This document shows positions 38,396-46,882 of a DNA stretch of 64,000 bases, piece by piece (within the stretch, counting starts at the first letter, position 1; each line of letters opens with the position of its first letter). The notes beneath the pieces are model-generated. The model made no database searches and was not told where the DNA came from. It saw only the letters and a program-made list of their open reading frames with translations. Source of the DNA: Streptomyces roseoviridis (GTDB lineage Bacteria > Actinomycetota > Actinomycetes > Streptomycetales > Streptomycetaceae); the NCBI RefSeq assembly GCF_039535235.1, contig NZ_BAAAWU010000001.1, forward strand, positions 2,170,001-2,234,000. Direction: 5' to 3'. Position numbers and translations under genes: made by a program.

Positions 38396-39402
38396 CCGTC
38401 ACCGAGTCCGAGTGGCGTGACCTGGAGGCACCCCAGGGAGCCCCTGGTCGTTCCCGCATCCGCCTGCACCCGGACGCCCCGTTGGACGTCTTCCTCTCCG
38501 TCTCCCACCCAGCACAGCAGCGCATGCTCGTGCTCAGGGCGGACGCTCGCTCCGCCGACCACATCGTGCGCTCCGTACGCCAGCTGCCTCGCGCTGCCGG
38601 GCTGGAGATGAACGTGAGCGCCGTGTCGCGTCTCGAGTACGAGCTCCAGGTGGTCCTCACCGCCGACGAGCTGCGAGAGGTGTTCAACCCCCTCGTCACG
38701 GACGTGGCCGACACGGTCCGAGAGGCCCCCGGCGCCGCAGCAGCCCTGACAGCAGCAGTGGAGAGGTTCGAGCGGTGGCAGGACCTCCTGCGTGCCGTCG
38801 GCAGAGACGGTCTCGGCCCTGAGGCCCGCCGTGGGCTCGTCGGCGAGCTCCTGGTGCTGCGCGACCACATCCTGCCCGTCGTCGGGCCGGCCGAGGCCGT
38901 CGACGCGTGGACGGGGCCCAGTGGAGCCAACCAGGACTTCCAGCTGCCCGGAGTCGCCGTCGAGGCGAAGGCCAGCACCGCCAAACGGCCCCGCAGCATC
39001 CGGATCGCCAGCGAGCGGCAGCTGGACGACACCGGGACGCCTGCGCTCCTGTTGGCGTTGGCGATGCTCGACGAACGGCGGGGTGGATCAGGAGAGAGCC
39101 TGAACCGCCTGGTGGACCGTGTACGCGAGCAGCTGACGAGCCCTGCCGTCCGAGCCGCCTTCGACGGTCGCCTTGTGCAGGCCGGCTATCTCCCCGGCCA
39201 GCGCGACGTGTACGAGGAGCCCCGTTACACCGTTCGCGACCTGCGTTTCTGGCACGTGGGGGAGAATTTCCCGCGACTCGTCGAGGCGGATCTTCCCGAG
39301 GGCGTCGGCGAGTGCTCGTACCACGTGAACACCTCGGGACTCGACCACCACCGCGCCACGGCCGACGAGGTGACCGCACTGATCGGGGGACCCCATGCCT
39401 GA
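38392..39402 (+). CDS. PD-(D/E)XK motif protein (DUF4420-type)
   Basis: 336 residues, GTG start with GAGGAG upstream. The conserved core is RRGLVGELLVLRDH (about 145) and then GANQDFQLPGVAVEAKAS (about 177-195), in which Asp and E-x-K form the PD-(D/E)XK nuclease site. It always travels with Z1 proteins in this type of cluster and probably supplies DNA cleavage. It overlaps both neighbours (GTGA with Z1; 8 bp with the AIPR gene), so stoichiometric expression is likely. Confidence 0.87.
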   Translation: MTVTESEWRDLEAPQGAPGRSRIRLHPDAPLDVFLSVSHPAQQRMLVLRADARSADHIVRSVRQLPRAAGLEMNVSAVSRLEYELQVVLTADELREVFNPLVTDVADTVREAPGAAAALTAAVERFERWQDLLRAVGRDGLGPEARRGLVGELLVLRDHILPVVGPAEAVDAWTGPSGANQDFQLPGVAVEAKASTAKRPRSIRIASERQLDDTGTPALLLALAMLDERRGGSGESLNRLVDRVREQLTSPAVRAAFDGRLVQAGYLPGQRDVYEEPRYTVRDLRFWHVGENFPRLVEADLPEGVGECSYHVNTSGLDHHRATADEVTALIGGPHA

Positions 39403-41404
39403 GCTCGACCTGTCCCAGTACGCCCACGACGTCGTCACGGACGTCCAGGCCACCGCCGACGCCGAGGGGACCACAACCCCGGAGACGTTCACCCGGCGCG
39501 TGTTCGAGGACCTGGAACGGGCCGGCATCGTGTCCAACACGTTCACCGCCTACCACTCGGCCCACGGTCATCTCGTGCACGGGTACGGCATCGGGGACTC
39601 CGGGGAGTGCCTCGACCTCTTCGTGACCGACTTCGACCTGGACCCACTGGAGTCCAAACTCACGAAGGGACAGGCGGAGACCGCGTTCAGGCGCCTGCTG
39701 ACGTTCGTCCGCCGGTGTCGGGACGGGCTGCGCCAGCACATCGACGAGTCCTTCGACGTGTACGACATGTGCGCGGCGGTGGAGAAGGCGCTCACCGAGG
39801 TACGGAGGATCCGGCTCTTCCTGCTCAGCAACCGCGTCGGGACGAGTACCGCCTTCCCGCCCACCGAGTTCGACGGCCTCCCCGTGACCCACGAGGTGTG
39901 GGACCTGGCACGGCTGCACCGCCACGAGACGTCCGGCAGCATCAGCGAGCCCATCGTGGTCTCGTTCGATCCTCCTCTGCCCTGTGTCTCGGCGCCCAGC
40001 AGCGAGCCGGACCACTCGGTGACCATGGCCGTGATCCCCGGCCAGAAGCTCGCCGAGCTCTACGGGGTGTACGGGACCAGGCTCCTCGAACTGAACGTCC
40101 GCTCCTTCCTGCAGGCCCGCGGGTCGGTCAACCGTGGTATCCGGGAGACCCTGCTGAACTCCCCCGGCAGGTTCCTGGCGTACAACAACGGCATCACGGC
40201 GACCGCTTCGCAGGTCGACTTCGTCCACGATCCGGAGGGCAGGCCCACGGGCATCTCCCGCGTGCACGGGCTCCAGGTCGTGAACGGCGGTCAGACGACG
40301 GCTTCTCTGCACTACGCCTCCAGCCGCGACAAGGCGGACCTGTCACACGTGGCCGTGCAGATGAAACTGACGGAGGTCTCCCCGGAGCGGCTTTCGGAGA
40401 TCGTCCCGATGATCTCCGAGTACTCCAACACCCAGAACCGCGTGACGCTGGTCGACTTCAGCTCGAACCACGAGTACCACGTGGCCGTACAGCGGATCAC
40501 CCGCTCCCTGTGGGCGCCGGCGACGGACGGCAGTGGTGAGGAGACTCACTGGTTCTACGAACGGGCGCGCGGCCAGTACACCGACGAGGTGGCCAAGGCC
40601 CGGACGCCCGCGAAACAGCGCACGTTCAAGAAGCTCAACCCGACGAAGCAGAAGTTCACCAAGGCGGACCTCGCGAAGTACGTCAACTCATGGAGTCTCC
40701 TCCCGTTCAGCGTCAGCCGCGGCGCTCAGAAGAACTTCGTCGCGTTCATGGACCGCATCAGCGAGGCGCCTCCACGGGTCGACGTCCAGTACTGCCAGCG
40801 CGTGATAGCCATGGCCGTCCTCTTCAAGGCAGTCGACCGCATCGCTGCGAACCACGAGGCGGGCAGCTACAAGAGCATGATCACCACCTACACCATGGCC
40901 CGTCTGGCGCTCGCCACGGAACAGCGCATCGATCTCGACAGGATCTGGCGTGAGCAGCGGGTCTCACCAGCCCTCGAAGCCGCGATCGACGACCTGTGCC
41001 CCCGGGTCATGCGGGTTGTCAGCAGGCCTCGTGAGGGCAACCACGTGGGCGAGTGGGCCAAGAAGCCCGCCTGCTGGGACGCCGTCTCCCGTGTGGCCTG
41101 GTCCGTGCCTCGCGACCTGGAGGCCGAGCTCCGTGATCAGCCGCTGGACGACGAGGCCCTCGCGGGTGGTGCGGAAGGCGATCGGGGAGCGAACGACGAG
41201 GTGAGGTCGATCCCGGCGGACGAGTGGTATGCCATCGAGCGATGGGCGAAGGAGACGCACAACCTGGATCCCTCGCAGCGCCAGCTCACGCAGTACGTCG
41301 GCCGACGACTCGAGCTCGAACAGGAGGTTCCCGAGCCACAGGCGGTACAGGCACTGCACGCGCGCAACGAGGCGCTTTCCCTCGGGTTCGTCCCCGATCC
41401 GTAG
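39395..41404 (+). CDS. AIPR-family protein (abortive infection phage resistance)
   Basis: 669 residues. The AIPR core (PF10592-like) is clear in the middle: RFLAYNNGITATASQVDFV (about 258-276), VNGGQTTASLHYASSRDK (about 295), QMKLTEVS and SEYSNTQNRVTLVDFSSNHEYH (about 340-360). Members are implicated in phage resistance, and the fold has been proposed to be nuclease-like or RNA-targeting; the exact activity is unknown. The start ATG lies inside the end of the PD-(D/E)XK gene. Confidence 0.88.
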   Translation: MPELDLSQYAHDVVTDVQATADAEGTTTPETFTRRVFEDLERAGIVSNTFTAYHSAHGHLVHGYGIGDSGECLDLFVTDFDLDPLESKLTKGQAETAFRRLLTFVRRCRDGLRQHIDESFDVYDMCAAVEKALTEVRRIRLFLLSNRVGTSTAFPPTEFDGLPVTHEVWDLARLHRHETSGSISEPIVVSFDPPLPCVSAPSSEPDHSVTMAVIPGQKLAELYGVYGTRLLELNVRSFLQARGSVNRGIRETLLNSPGRFLAYNNGITATASQVDFVHDPEGRPTGISRVHGLQVVNGGQTTASLHYASSRDKADLSHVAVQMKLTEVSPERLSEIVPMISEYSNTQNRVTLVDFSSNHEYHVAVQRITRSLWAPATDGSGEETHWFYERARGQYTDEVAKARTPAKQRTFKKLNPTKQKFTKADLAKYVNSWSLLPFSVSRGAQKNFVAFMDRISEAPPRVDVQYCQRVIAMAVLFKAVDRIAANHEAGSYKSMITTYTMARLALATEQRIDLDRIWREQRVSPALEAAIDDLCPRVMRVVSRPREGNHVGEWAKKPACWDAVSRVAWSVPRDLEAELRDQPLDDEALAGGAEGDRGANDEVRSIPADEWYAIERWAKETHNLDPSQRQLTQYVGRRLELEQEVPEPQAVQALHARNEALSLGFVPDP

Positions 41405-41633
41405 GTCCGCTCGTCCCGGCCCTCAGAGCTCCCCGCTCGAGCAGGTCCCTCATGGCGTCCTCGGCGCGGCGGAGCACGATCCGCCCGTCTCCGTCGCTGA
41501 AGGCCAGGAGGTCCACCCCCGGTGGGATGCCCGCCTCCGCGAGCAGACCGATGGGGAGCTCGACCCGGCCGTGGTCGTCGACACGGATTTCTGCAGGTCC
41601 ACGAAGCCTGGGACGAGTGTGGCACCCTCGCAC
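41286..41633 (-). CDS. Possible SpoVT/AbrB-like DNA-binding protein (antisense)
   Basis: 115 codons on the reverse strand from GTG 41633, in the 260-bp gap between the AIPR and vsr genes. The N-terminal half fits a SpoVT/AbrB swapped-hairpin domain: EIRVDDHGRVELPIGLLAEA then GIPPGVDLLAFSDGDGRIVL and a helical RRAEDAMRDLLERG. The C-terminal half is low-complexity and lies antisense to the last 118 bp of the AIPR gene, so the true stop may differ. AbrB-like proteins regulate transcription or act as MazE-type antitoxins. No RBS is clear. The domain fit is good but the gene model is uncertain. Confidence 0.5.
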   Translation of the reverse strand: MRGCHTRPRLRGPAEIRVDDHGRVELPIGLLAEAGIPPGVDLLAFSDGDGRIVLRRAEDAMRDLLERGALRAGTSGPTDRGRTRGKAPRCARAVPVPPVAREPPVRARVVGRRTA

Positions 41634-41664
41634 TCGTAGGCCGACGACGGGCTGGGGCTGAGGT

Positions 41665-42159
41665 ATGGCAGCACGTGAGGACACCACGGGCGCGGAGTGG
41701 GTCAGCACCGAGCTGAGCGGCCATCTGCGCGGTCGGCGCGCCCGCGACACGAAGCCGGAGGTGGCCCTCCGGCGTGCCGTACACCGGCTCGGCCTCCGGT
41801 TCCGTCTACAGCGCAAGGTGGCTGCCCGTTGCACGGCGGACTTCGTCCTGCCCAGGTACAACGTGGCGGTGTTCGTCGACGGGTGCTTCTGGCACGGATG
41901 TCCTGTGCACGGCCCGAGGACGTTCCGCGGCCCCAACGCCTCCCTGTGGGAAGCGAAGATCGAGACCAACAAGGAGCGCGACCGCCGGAACACCACAGCA
42001 GCCGAGGCCGCCGGCTGGACCGTCGTCCGTGTCTGGGAGTGTGAGATCCGGGCGGACGTCGAGCGCGCTGCGCTCAGCGTCGCCCGGCAGTGCGACCAGG
42101 CTCGCGAGCCTGGTTCGGCACCGTCTCCCGTCCGTGGGTCCCGGTCAACGCGTCCGTGA
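41665..42159 (+). CDS. vsr: Very short patch repair (Vsr) endonuclease
   Basis: 164 residues. Strong Vsr pattern: RDTKPEVALRRAVHRLGLRF (about 29), TADFVLPRYNVAVFVDGCFWHGCP with the catalytic Asp and the His of CFWH (about 58-82), and WEAKIETNKERDRRN with WECEIR. Vsr nicks 5' of the T in T:G mismatches that arise when 5-methylcytosine deaminates, so it should guard the site methylated by the adjacent cytosine methyltransferase; in this cluster type it may also act as a restriction nuclease. Its 3' end overlaps the opposing methyltransferase gene by 86 bp. Confidence 0.93.
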   Translation: MAAREDTTGAEWVSTELSGHLRGRRARDTKPEVALRRAVHRLGLRFRLQRKVAARCTADFVLPRYNVAVFVDGCFWHGCPVHGPRTFRGPNASLWEAKIETNKERDRRNTTAAEAAGWTVVRVWECEIRADVERAALSVARQCDQAREPGSAPSPVRGSRSTRP

Positions 42160-44071
42160 ACAGGTCGCCCGAGACGCTCTCCCTGGCGACGCAGTACTTG
42201 CTCAGGGGGCACAGCTCGCAGAGCGGCTCTTTGGCCCGGCACAAGCTGCTTCCGATGAGCCGCAGCGCCGCCATGCGCAGAGGCGCGTCCTCGCCGGCTC
42301 CGACGAGCTTCACCAGGTCCACTCGACCGTCGCTGAGCCTGTTCGTGCGGTCCGAATCACTGCCGTGCAGACGGGCGGCGACGCGCAGCGCCCCCTGCCC
42401 GATCCACAGGAGATCCTCGCCGACCAGCAGCCGGTAGACCGTCGCCTCAGCCGGCTTCAGCTGCAGCTGCTCGCGAACCTTCTCCTCGTCACCCCAGACG
42501 CTCGACTTACCGATCACCGCGGCTAGCCGGGCGACCCGCGCCTTCGCTGCCTCGGAGGGTGCTGCCGCAGTGAGTGCCTCGAGCGCAGCCTTGCTCAGGG
42601 ACGTCCGCCCACGCACGACCTCGACCATCTCCGCCAGCTGCGCGGGCTGGATCCGGGTCCCGGACAGTATGGCCACGACGGCGGCCTGCAAGCCGGACAC
42701 CTGCTCGCCCGGAAGCTGGTACCAGTCCTCCGACTCACGCCGTCCTTCGGCCCAGGCGGTCAGGTCCCTTCGCACCGTGCGCCAGTGCGGCTGGAGCCCG
42801 CCTTCGCTCGGCTGCTCGTCGCCCACGGGCAGCAGCGCCTCCGCCGCAGCCTCGCCAAGCAGGGGAGGCACAGCGTTACCGATCTGACGGAAGGCGTCAC
42901 TGCGCGTGCCGGCGAACCGGAACTTGTCCGGGAAGGTCTGCACCCGCGCGGCCTCGCGCACGGTGAGGGTGCGTGGCTGATCCTGGTCGGGGTGGATGTA
43001 CCAGTAGCCGTCCTTGGCGATGTGGGCGGTGATCGACCTGCTGAGGTCCGACCAGTCGAGCTTCTTGTACTTGTCCGTGAAGTGGTCGGCCTTGTAGCGC
43101 TGTAGCTCCGGGGAGATATGCGAGTACAGGGTCTTGGAGTCCATGCTGGAGAAGATCTCCGCGTCGTCCTTCCGGACCCGTCGGGTCATGTGGTCCCACA
43201 CCCGGTCCTTCCGCGCCCGCTTACGCATGTCCCGAGCGAACTTGGAGAGCTCGGACGGCTCGTCGTACGGGAGCTCGCGCTGCCCGACACGCTCGGTGGG
43301 TACGACAGGCAGCACCGGAAGGTCACCGATGGCGTCACGCAGCGTGGTCCGCTGATCGTGCTCCAGCTCCTGCCGCCACGAGAAGCGCTCCACGTCGTTC
43401 CTCGCCAACAGGATCAGCCGCTTCCTGTGCTGCGGAACGCCGTACTTCCACGCGTCGACTAGGCGGACCTGTGTCGCGTAGCCGAGATCCTCCAGCTGCT
43501 CCTCGATGGTGCGTACCACGAAGAAGTCATCGCCGAGACCCATGTCCGGCACGTTCTCCATGAGGACCGCACGCGGTCGAAGGCGCTTCACGACGTCGAG
43601 GTAGGCACTCCACAGTTCCTTGCGGCGATCATGAGGATCGCGGCCGTGATGCTCCACGAGGCTGCGGATCTTACTCCGGCCAGCCCTGCTGAACGGCTGG
43701 CACGGCGGGCCGCCGGCCACCAGATCGATCTTGGCCGGCGCCAGCATCTCGACGAGTCTGTCCCGCTCGTCAGGATCGCCCAGGTCCATATGGAGGCTCA
43801 TGCCCGGGAAGTTCGCGGCGTGCGTCTGGAGCGCCCTCTCGTCGAAGTCGACCGCGGCTGCGACCGTCCACCCGGCTCGCTCCAGTCCGAGGCTCAGCCC
43901 CCCAGCTCCGGAGAAGAGGTCGACGGCCAAGCGCTTACCAGCACCGAAGCCACCGAGCCACCTGTCGAAGTTCTCGGGCTTGCAGCTGTTCCTGTGACGC
44001 TTGAGCTCCAGGTAGTCGCTTCGCTCCAGAGGCACCCCATAGTGCTGCCTGCGCACTGCGCCAACCTCCAT
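42074..44071 (-). CDS. DNA cytosine-5 methyltransferase fused to an EndoIII-like Fe-S domain
   Basis: 665 residues. The N-terminal methyltransferase has motif I DLFSGAGGLSLGLERAG (51-67), the PCQ loop GGPPCQPFS with catalytic Cys124, ENV (172-174), QHRKRLILLA, and motif X GNAVPPLLGEA. After about residue 450 a second, helical region follows. It ends in C-x6-C-x2-C-x5-C at Cys611, 618, 621 and 627 (CRAKEPLCELCPLSKYC), the [4Fe-4S] signature of endonuclease III/MutY glycosylases, and is preceded by an HhH-like stretch (LLWIGQGALRVAARLHG). The usual catalytic Asp of the PVDTHV motif is not seen there. The fusion would join methylation to mismatch recognition. Convergent with vsr. Confidence 0.88.
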   Translation of the reverse strand: MEVGAVRRQHYGVPLERSDYLELKRHRNSCKPENFDRWLGGFGAGKRLAVDLFSGAGGLSLGLERAGWTVAAAVDFDERALQTHAANFPGMSLHMDLGDPDERDRLVEMLAPAKIDLVAGGPPCQPFSRAGRSKIRSLVEHHGRDPHDRRKELWSAYLDVVKRLRPRAVLMENVPDMGLGDDFFVVRTIEEQLEDLGYATQVRLVDAWKYGVPQHRKRLILLARNDVERFSWRQELEHDQRTTLRDAIGDLPVLPVVPTERVGQRELPYDEPSELSKFARDMRKRARKDRVWDHMTRRVRKDDAEIFSSMDSKTLYSHISPELQRYKADHFTDKYKKLDWSDLSRSITAHIAKDGYWYIHPDQDQPRTLTVREAARVQTFPDKFRFAGTRSDAFRQIGNAVPPLLGEAAAEALLPVGDEQPSEGGLQPHWRTVRRDLTAWAEGRRESEDWYQLPGEQVSGLQAAVVAILSGTRIQPAQLAEMVEVVRGRTSLSKAALEALTAAAPSEAAKARVARLAAVIGKSSVWGDEEKVREQLQLKPAEATVYRLLVGEDLLWIGQGALRVAARLHGSDSDRTNRLSDGRVDLVKLVGAGEDAPLRMAALRLIGSSLCRAKEPLCELCPLSKYCVARESVSGDLFTDALTGTHGRETVPNQAREPGRTAGRR

Positions 44072-44622
44072 CGGACGAGAAGAACGAGCACCAGGAGATC
44101 ACACAACCTCTGGCAAGATCAAGAATCCGGCGTCTACCTCGGATGACTGGATCGATCTGGACGCCCCAGGCGCCCCGAGAATATTACGCAGCACCCACCC
44201 CTGTGACCGAAAGCAGCCCCAAGTTACTCCGGAGAGGGTCAAGCATACGGATAAACACTGACAAGATCGCCAGGAGTCCTGTTGTCCATGCCACCCCGGA
44301 GAAGGGCATCGCTCGCGGCAGCACAAGCACCAGGGCTCATGCATTGCCTCGTTCGCGGCATCGGTTTCCGCCCCGAGACGATGCCGGCATCCTGCGGTTT
44401 GCCGATCCCGTGGTCGAGCTGGAAGGCCCCGAAGGTTCGGGGGAGATCCGGAGTAGTACGAAGCTGACGCGAGCCAGGACTTCGGGTCATCGGTCGCCTG
44501 CCTCTGGCACGGGCGTACCGGCCCGGGGACCGGGCAAGCCGCCCTTCCCGCTATCCGACGGCGGAATACCCGCAGCCTCCCGTTGACTGGTCTCCTTGCG
44601 AAGACCACGGGAGGGGGCGCTG
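44072..44622. other. Intergenic stretch without a gene
   Basis: 550 bp, visibly richer in A/T than its surroundings near 44100-44290. It should hold the promoter of the methyltransferase gene at its left end. The open frames here are short and unlike proteins. No tRNA, repeat or insertion sequence seen. Confidence 0.5.
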
Positions 44623-44842
44623 GTGGCCGACCTGATGTTGTTCCGGGGACGCGGACGGGCGGGACGTGGAGCTGCCCGGTTCGACGGTGTCGCTGGAGGT
44701 GGAGCTGCAGCGGCGGGTCGAGGCCGAGCTGGAGCAGATGCTTGGTATCCGGTTCCTGGCGTCGGAGTATCCGACCGGACCGTGGCACCGGGGCCGGATC
44801 GACACGCTCGGGCTGGACGAGAACGGCAGTTCCGTGGTGATC
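44623..44842 (+). pseudogene. Remnant of a DUF5655/NucS-like nuclease-family gene
   Basis: Starts VADLMLFRG in one frame, then shifts near 44655 to the frame reading VELPGSTVSLEVELQRRVEAELEQMLGIRF and continuing through ASEYPTGPWHRGRIDTLGLDENGSSVVI. This resembles the N-terminus of DUF5655-type proteins, which carry a NucS/PD-(D/E)XK-like fold (IDTLGLDENG is followed by the catalytic EYK in intact genes). It is cut off before the catalytic residues. One frameshift and one truncation mark it as dead. Confidence 0.6.
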
Positions 44843-45189
44843 GGTTCAAGTTCTACGAGGGGCTCAAGAAGGTCTCGGGCTGGGAGTCACTGTCCATCAC
44901 GCAGGCCGCCCAGGCGGTGCAGCGGTCGGGCTTCCTGGAGGCGTACGCCAAGTGGGAGCCGCTGGCCACAGCGCTGCAGAAGGCCATGGAGCCCCTGCTG
45001 CCGAAGGCCGGCGGCGGTGGCGGTGACGCGTCGCCGAATCCGGCGCCGGACGGTGCCGTTGGTCCTTCGCCCGGCACCGCGGGCGGCTGCACCGCCGAAG
45101 GGGACAGGACCGACTTCGGCACCATCCCGGCTGGCGCGCTGCCCAAGGAGTACAGCATCCCCGCCACCGCTCCGCGAGCGGCAACATGA
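44843..45189 (+). pseudogene. Remnant of an NlpC/P60-type peptidase gene from an integrative element
   Basis: The frame reads FYEGLKKVSGWESLSITQAA, then QAVQRSGFLEAYAKWEPLAT and, later, TIPAGALPKEYSIPAT. The GWESL...AAQAVQRS block is characteristic of the lysozyme-like plus C40 (NlpC/P60) cell-wall enzymes of actinomycete conjugative elements. Both ends are missing: the start is joined to the nuclease remnant, and the C40 catalytic half is replaced by the sdaA end repeat. Evidence of an earlier, larger element at this site. Confidence 0.5.
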
Positions 45190-45249
45190 GCGTGAAGTAC
45201 AAGGAGACCGCCCGCGGCGGCCTCGCGGTGAACATCATCGAGTGCTGAC
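45184..45249 (+). repeat. Right direct repeat (attR-like) of the sdaA 3' end
   Basis: 65/66 identical to 25816-25881. It is not part of a gene here, since the upstream frame is remnant DNA. It is probably the original chromosomal end of sdaA, displaced when the island entered. Confidence 0.9.
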
Positions 45250-45302
45250 CGCGCCGCGGTGACGCGCCTGCCCCGGCCGACGGCGGAGGCGGCGGCGAAG
45301 AC

Positions 45303-45332
45303 GGAGGCGGGCCGGGACACGGGCCCGCCTCC
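45303..45332. terminator. Bidirectional terminator, former sdaA end
   Basis: Perfect 11-bp stem GGAGGCGGGCC/GGCCCGCCTCC with an 8-nt loop, between the right repeat and the convergent flavin reductase gene. Probably the ancestral sdaA terminator. Confidence 0.75.
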
Positions 45333-45352
45333 GACGAAGGACCGGGTGGCGG

Positions 45353-45928
45353 TCAGTCGCGCGGGTCGAAGAAGCCGGCCGCGCGGGACAGGATCGCCGG
45401 GTCGGCTTCGAGGTCGCCGGGCCGGTGGGCGCGGGCCAGCAGGGCTCCGCGCCACTCCATGGCCAGGTAGTCCGCCGTCCGCCGGAGCATGCCCGTCAGG
45501 GGCTCGGTGTCGCGGTCGTCGCCCCGGGCGTACGCCGTGACGGCCCAGAGGTTCTTGCCCCGCATCCGCTCGCGGAACGAGACGTCCGGCAGGGCGATCC
45601 AGCGGGCCCAGTAGTCGAGGTAGAGCTTCGTGGCCGCGGAGACGCTGTACCAGTGCAGCGGGGAGGCGACGACGATGTCCGTGCTCTCCAGCGTCGCGTC
45701 GAGGAGCACCTTCTCCGCGCCGCTCGGGACCGGTCCGGCCGGCTGCGCCGGGAGCGGCAGGTCGCACAGGTTCAGCCAGCCGCTGGTGGAGTCCGGCGGC
45801 AGACCCTCGGCCGCGTACCGGGCCAGGGTCTCGGTGTTCCCGCCGCTGCGCGGGCTGCCGAGGATGAAGGCGAAGCTCCGGCTCCGTACCGGTACGGAGG
45901 CGAGGGTGGCGGTCACGGCGTTCCTCAC
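45353..45928 (-). CDS. NAD(P)H-dependent FMN reductase/flavodoxin-like protein
   Basis: 191 residues. Flavodoxin-like fold with the FMN phosphate loop FILGSPRSGGNTETLARYAA (residues 20-39) and VASPLHWYSVSAATKLYLDY (about 87). It probably reduces FMN for the luciferase-like monooxygenase of the same cluster, which needs free reduced flavin. The GTG start overlaps the methyltransferase stop (GTGA). Left-most gene of the biosynthetic cluster. Confidence 0.8.
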   Translation of the reverse strand: MRNAVTATLASVPVRSRSFAFILGSPRSGGNTETLARYAAEGLPPDSTSGWLNLCDLPLPAQPAGPVPSGAEKVLLDATLESTDIVVASPLHWYSVSAATKLYLDYWARWIALPDVSFRERMRGKNLWAVTAYARGDDRDTEPLTGMLRRTADYLAMEWRGALLARAHRPGDLEADPAILSRAAGFFDPRD

Positions 45929-46755
45929 CGCTCGGCGACGAGCCGCAGGTGCTCCTGGGCGTCGCTCAGCAGCCGGTCCGAGTAGTCGATGCGGCCGCCG
46001 GTACCGGCGTAGCGCAGCTTCCGCTCACCGGAGGTGCGGCGCAGGATGGTGACGCTGTTCTGCATCAGCTTCTGCGACTCGAGCAGGCTGACGACCTCCA
46101 GCTCGCCGGGGTGGCGCTGCTGGAACTTGGCGATGTAGCGGCGGACGGCGTCGCCCTCCGGGTAGGTCATCAGGTAGTGCATGACGATGAGTCCGCCGTC
46201 GGGGTCGATCAGGTCCCAGAAGTGGTCGAAGAACCACAGGCACTCCCAGGCGTCCACCCACGCGAAGTCGATGGGGGTGAAGTCCTCGGGCAGCTTGTCG
46301 AGCGAGTCCTTCAGGTCGGCGTTGACGACGGTCACCCGGTCGTCGAGGCCGAGTTCGGTGAGCACCTCCCGTACCCGGCCGGCCGAGGAGTCGGCGATCG
46401 AGAGGTTGTCGACGGCGGCGAGACGGGGCCGGTAGGGCTCCAGGTGGACCGAGGGCGTCACGAGCGGCGGCTCGGACAGCAGCCAGGCGTCGTCGAGCGG
46501 GCGGCCGGCGTCCAGGTGGGAGCGGGTCTTCGCGGCGAGCGCCAGGGACTCGGCGGCGACCGTCTCCTCGGCCTCGGCGAGGGCGGCGGCGAGGAAGGGG
46601 GTGGTGTATCCCATTCCCACCTCGAGCACGCGCCGCGGACGGAGCAGCTGGACGAGGTTCGCGAGGAGCGGGCCGACGACTTCGGTGCCCATTCCGGGCA
46701 CGGCGAGCCTGGCCACCGCCGAACGGAACTCTTCACTGTGAATCGAATGAGTCAT
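45925..46755 (-). CDS. Class I SAM-dependent methyltransferase
   Basis: 276 residues. Motif I is RRVLEVGMGYTTPFLAAALA (about 40-60), followed by an acidic motif II (VNADLKDSLDKL) and DFAWVDAWECLWFFDHFW with DPDGGLIVMHYLMTY, as in the Methyltransf_24-like group. Either an O- or N-methyltransferase of the cluster; it could methylate the hydroxymalonate-derived hydroxyl, but it does not look like the usual FkbG family. Start taken at ATG 46755, which has AAGGG about seven bases upstream; ATG 46761 is an alternative. Divergent from the LuxR-type gene. Confidence 0.8.
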   Translation of the reverse strand: MTHSIHSEEFRSAVARLAVPGMGTEVVGPLLANLVQLLRPRRVLEVGMGYTTPFLAAALAEAEETVAAESLALAAKTRSHLDAGRPLDDAWLLSEPPLVTPSVHLEPYRPRLAAVDNLSIADSSAGRVREVLTELGLDDRVTVVNADLKDSLDKLPEDFTPIDFAWVDAWECLWFFDHFWDLIDPDGGLIVMHYLMTYPEGDAVRRYIAKFQQRHPGELEVVSLLESQKLMQNSVTILRRTSGERKLRYAGTGGRIDYSDRLLSDAQEHLRLVAER

Positions 46756-46882
46756 TTCCATCCCTTGTAAATACGGTGTTCACCGAATCGGAGAGGCCCA
46801 CTCATCGTTTCCGGCGGAAGGTTGCCGCAACAACGCCCTGCCCTAACATGTATGCGCAGCGCATGATCACGCAGGGGGGCAA

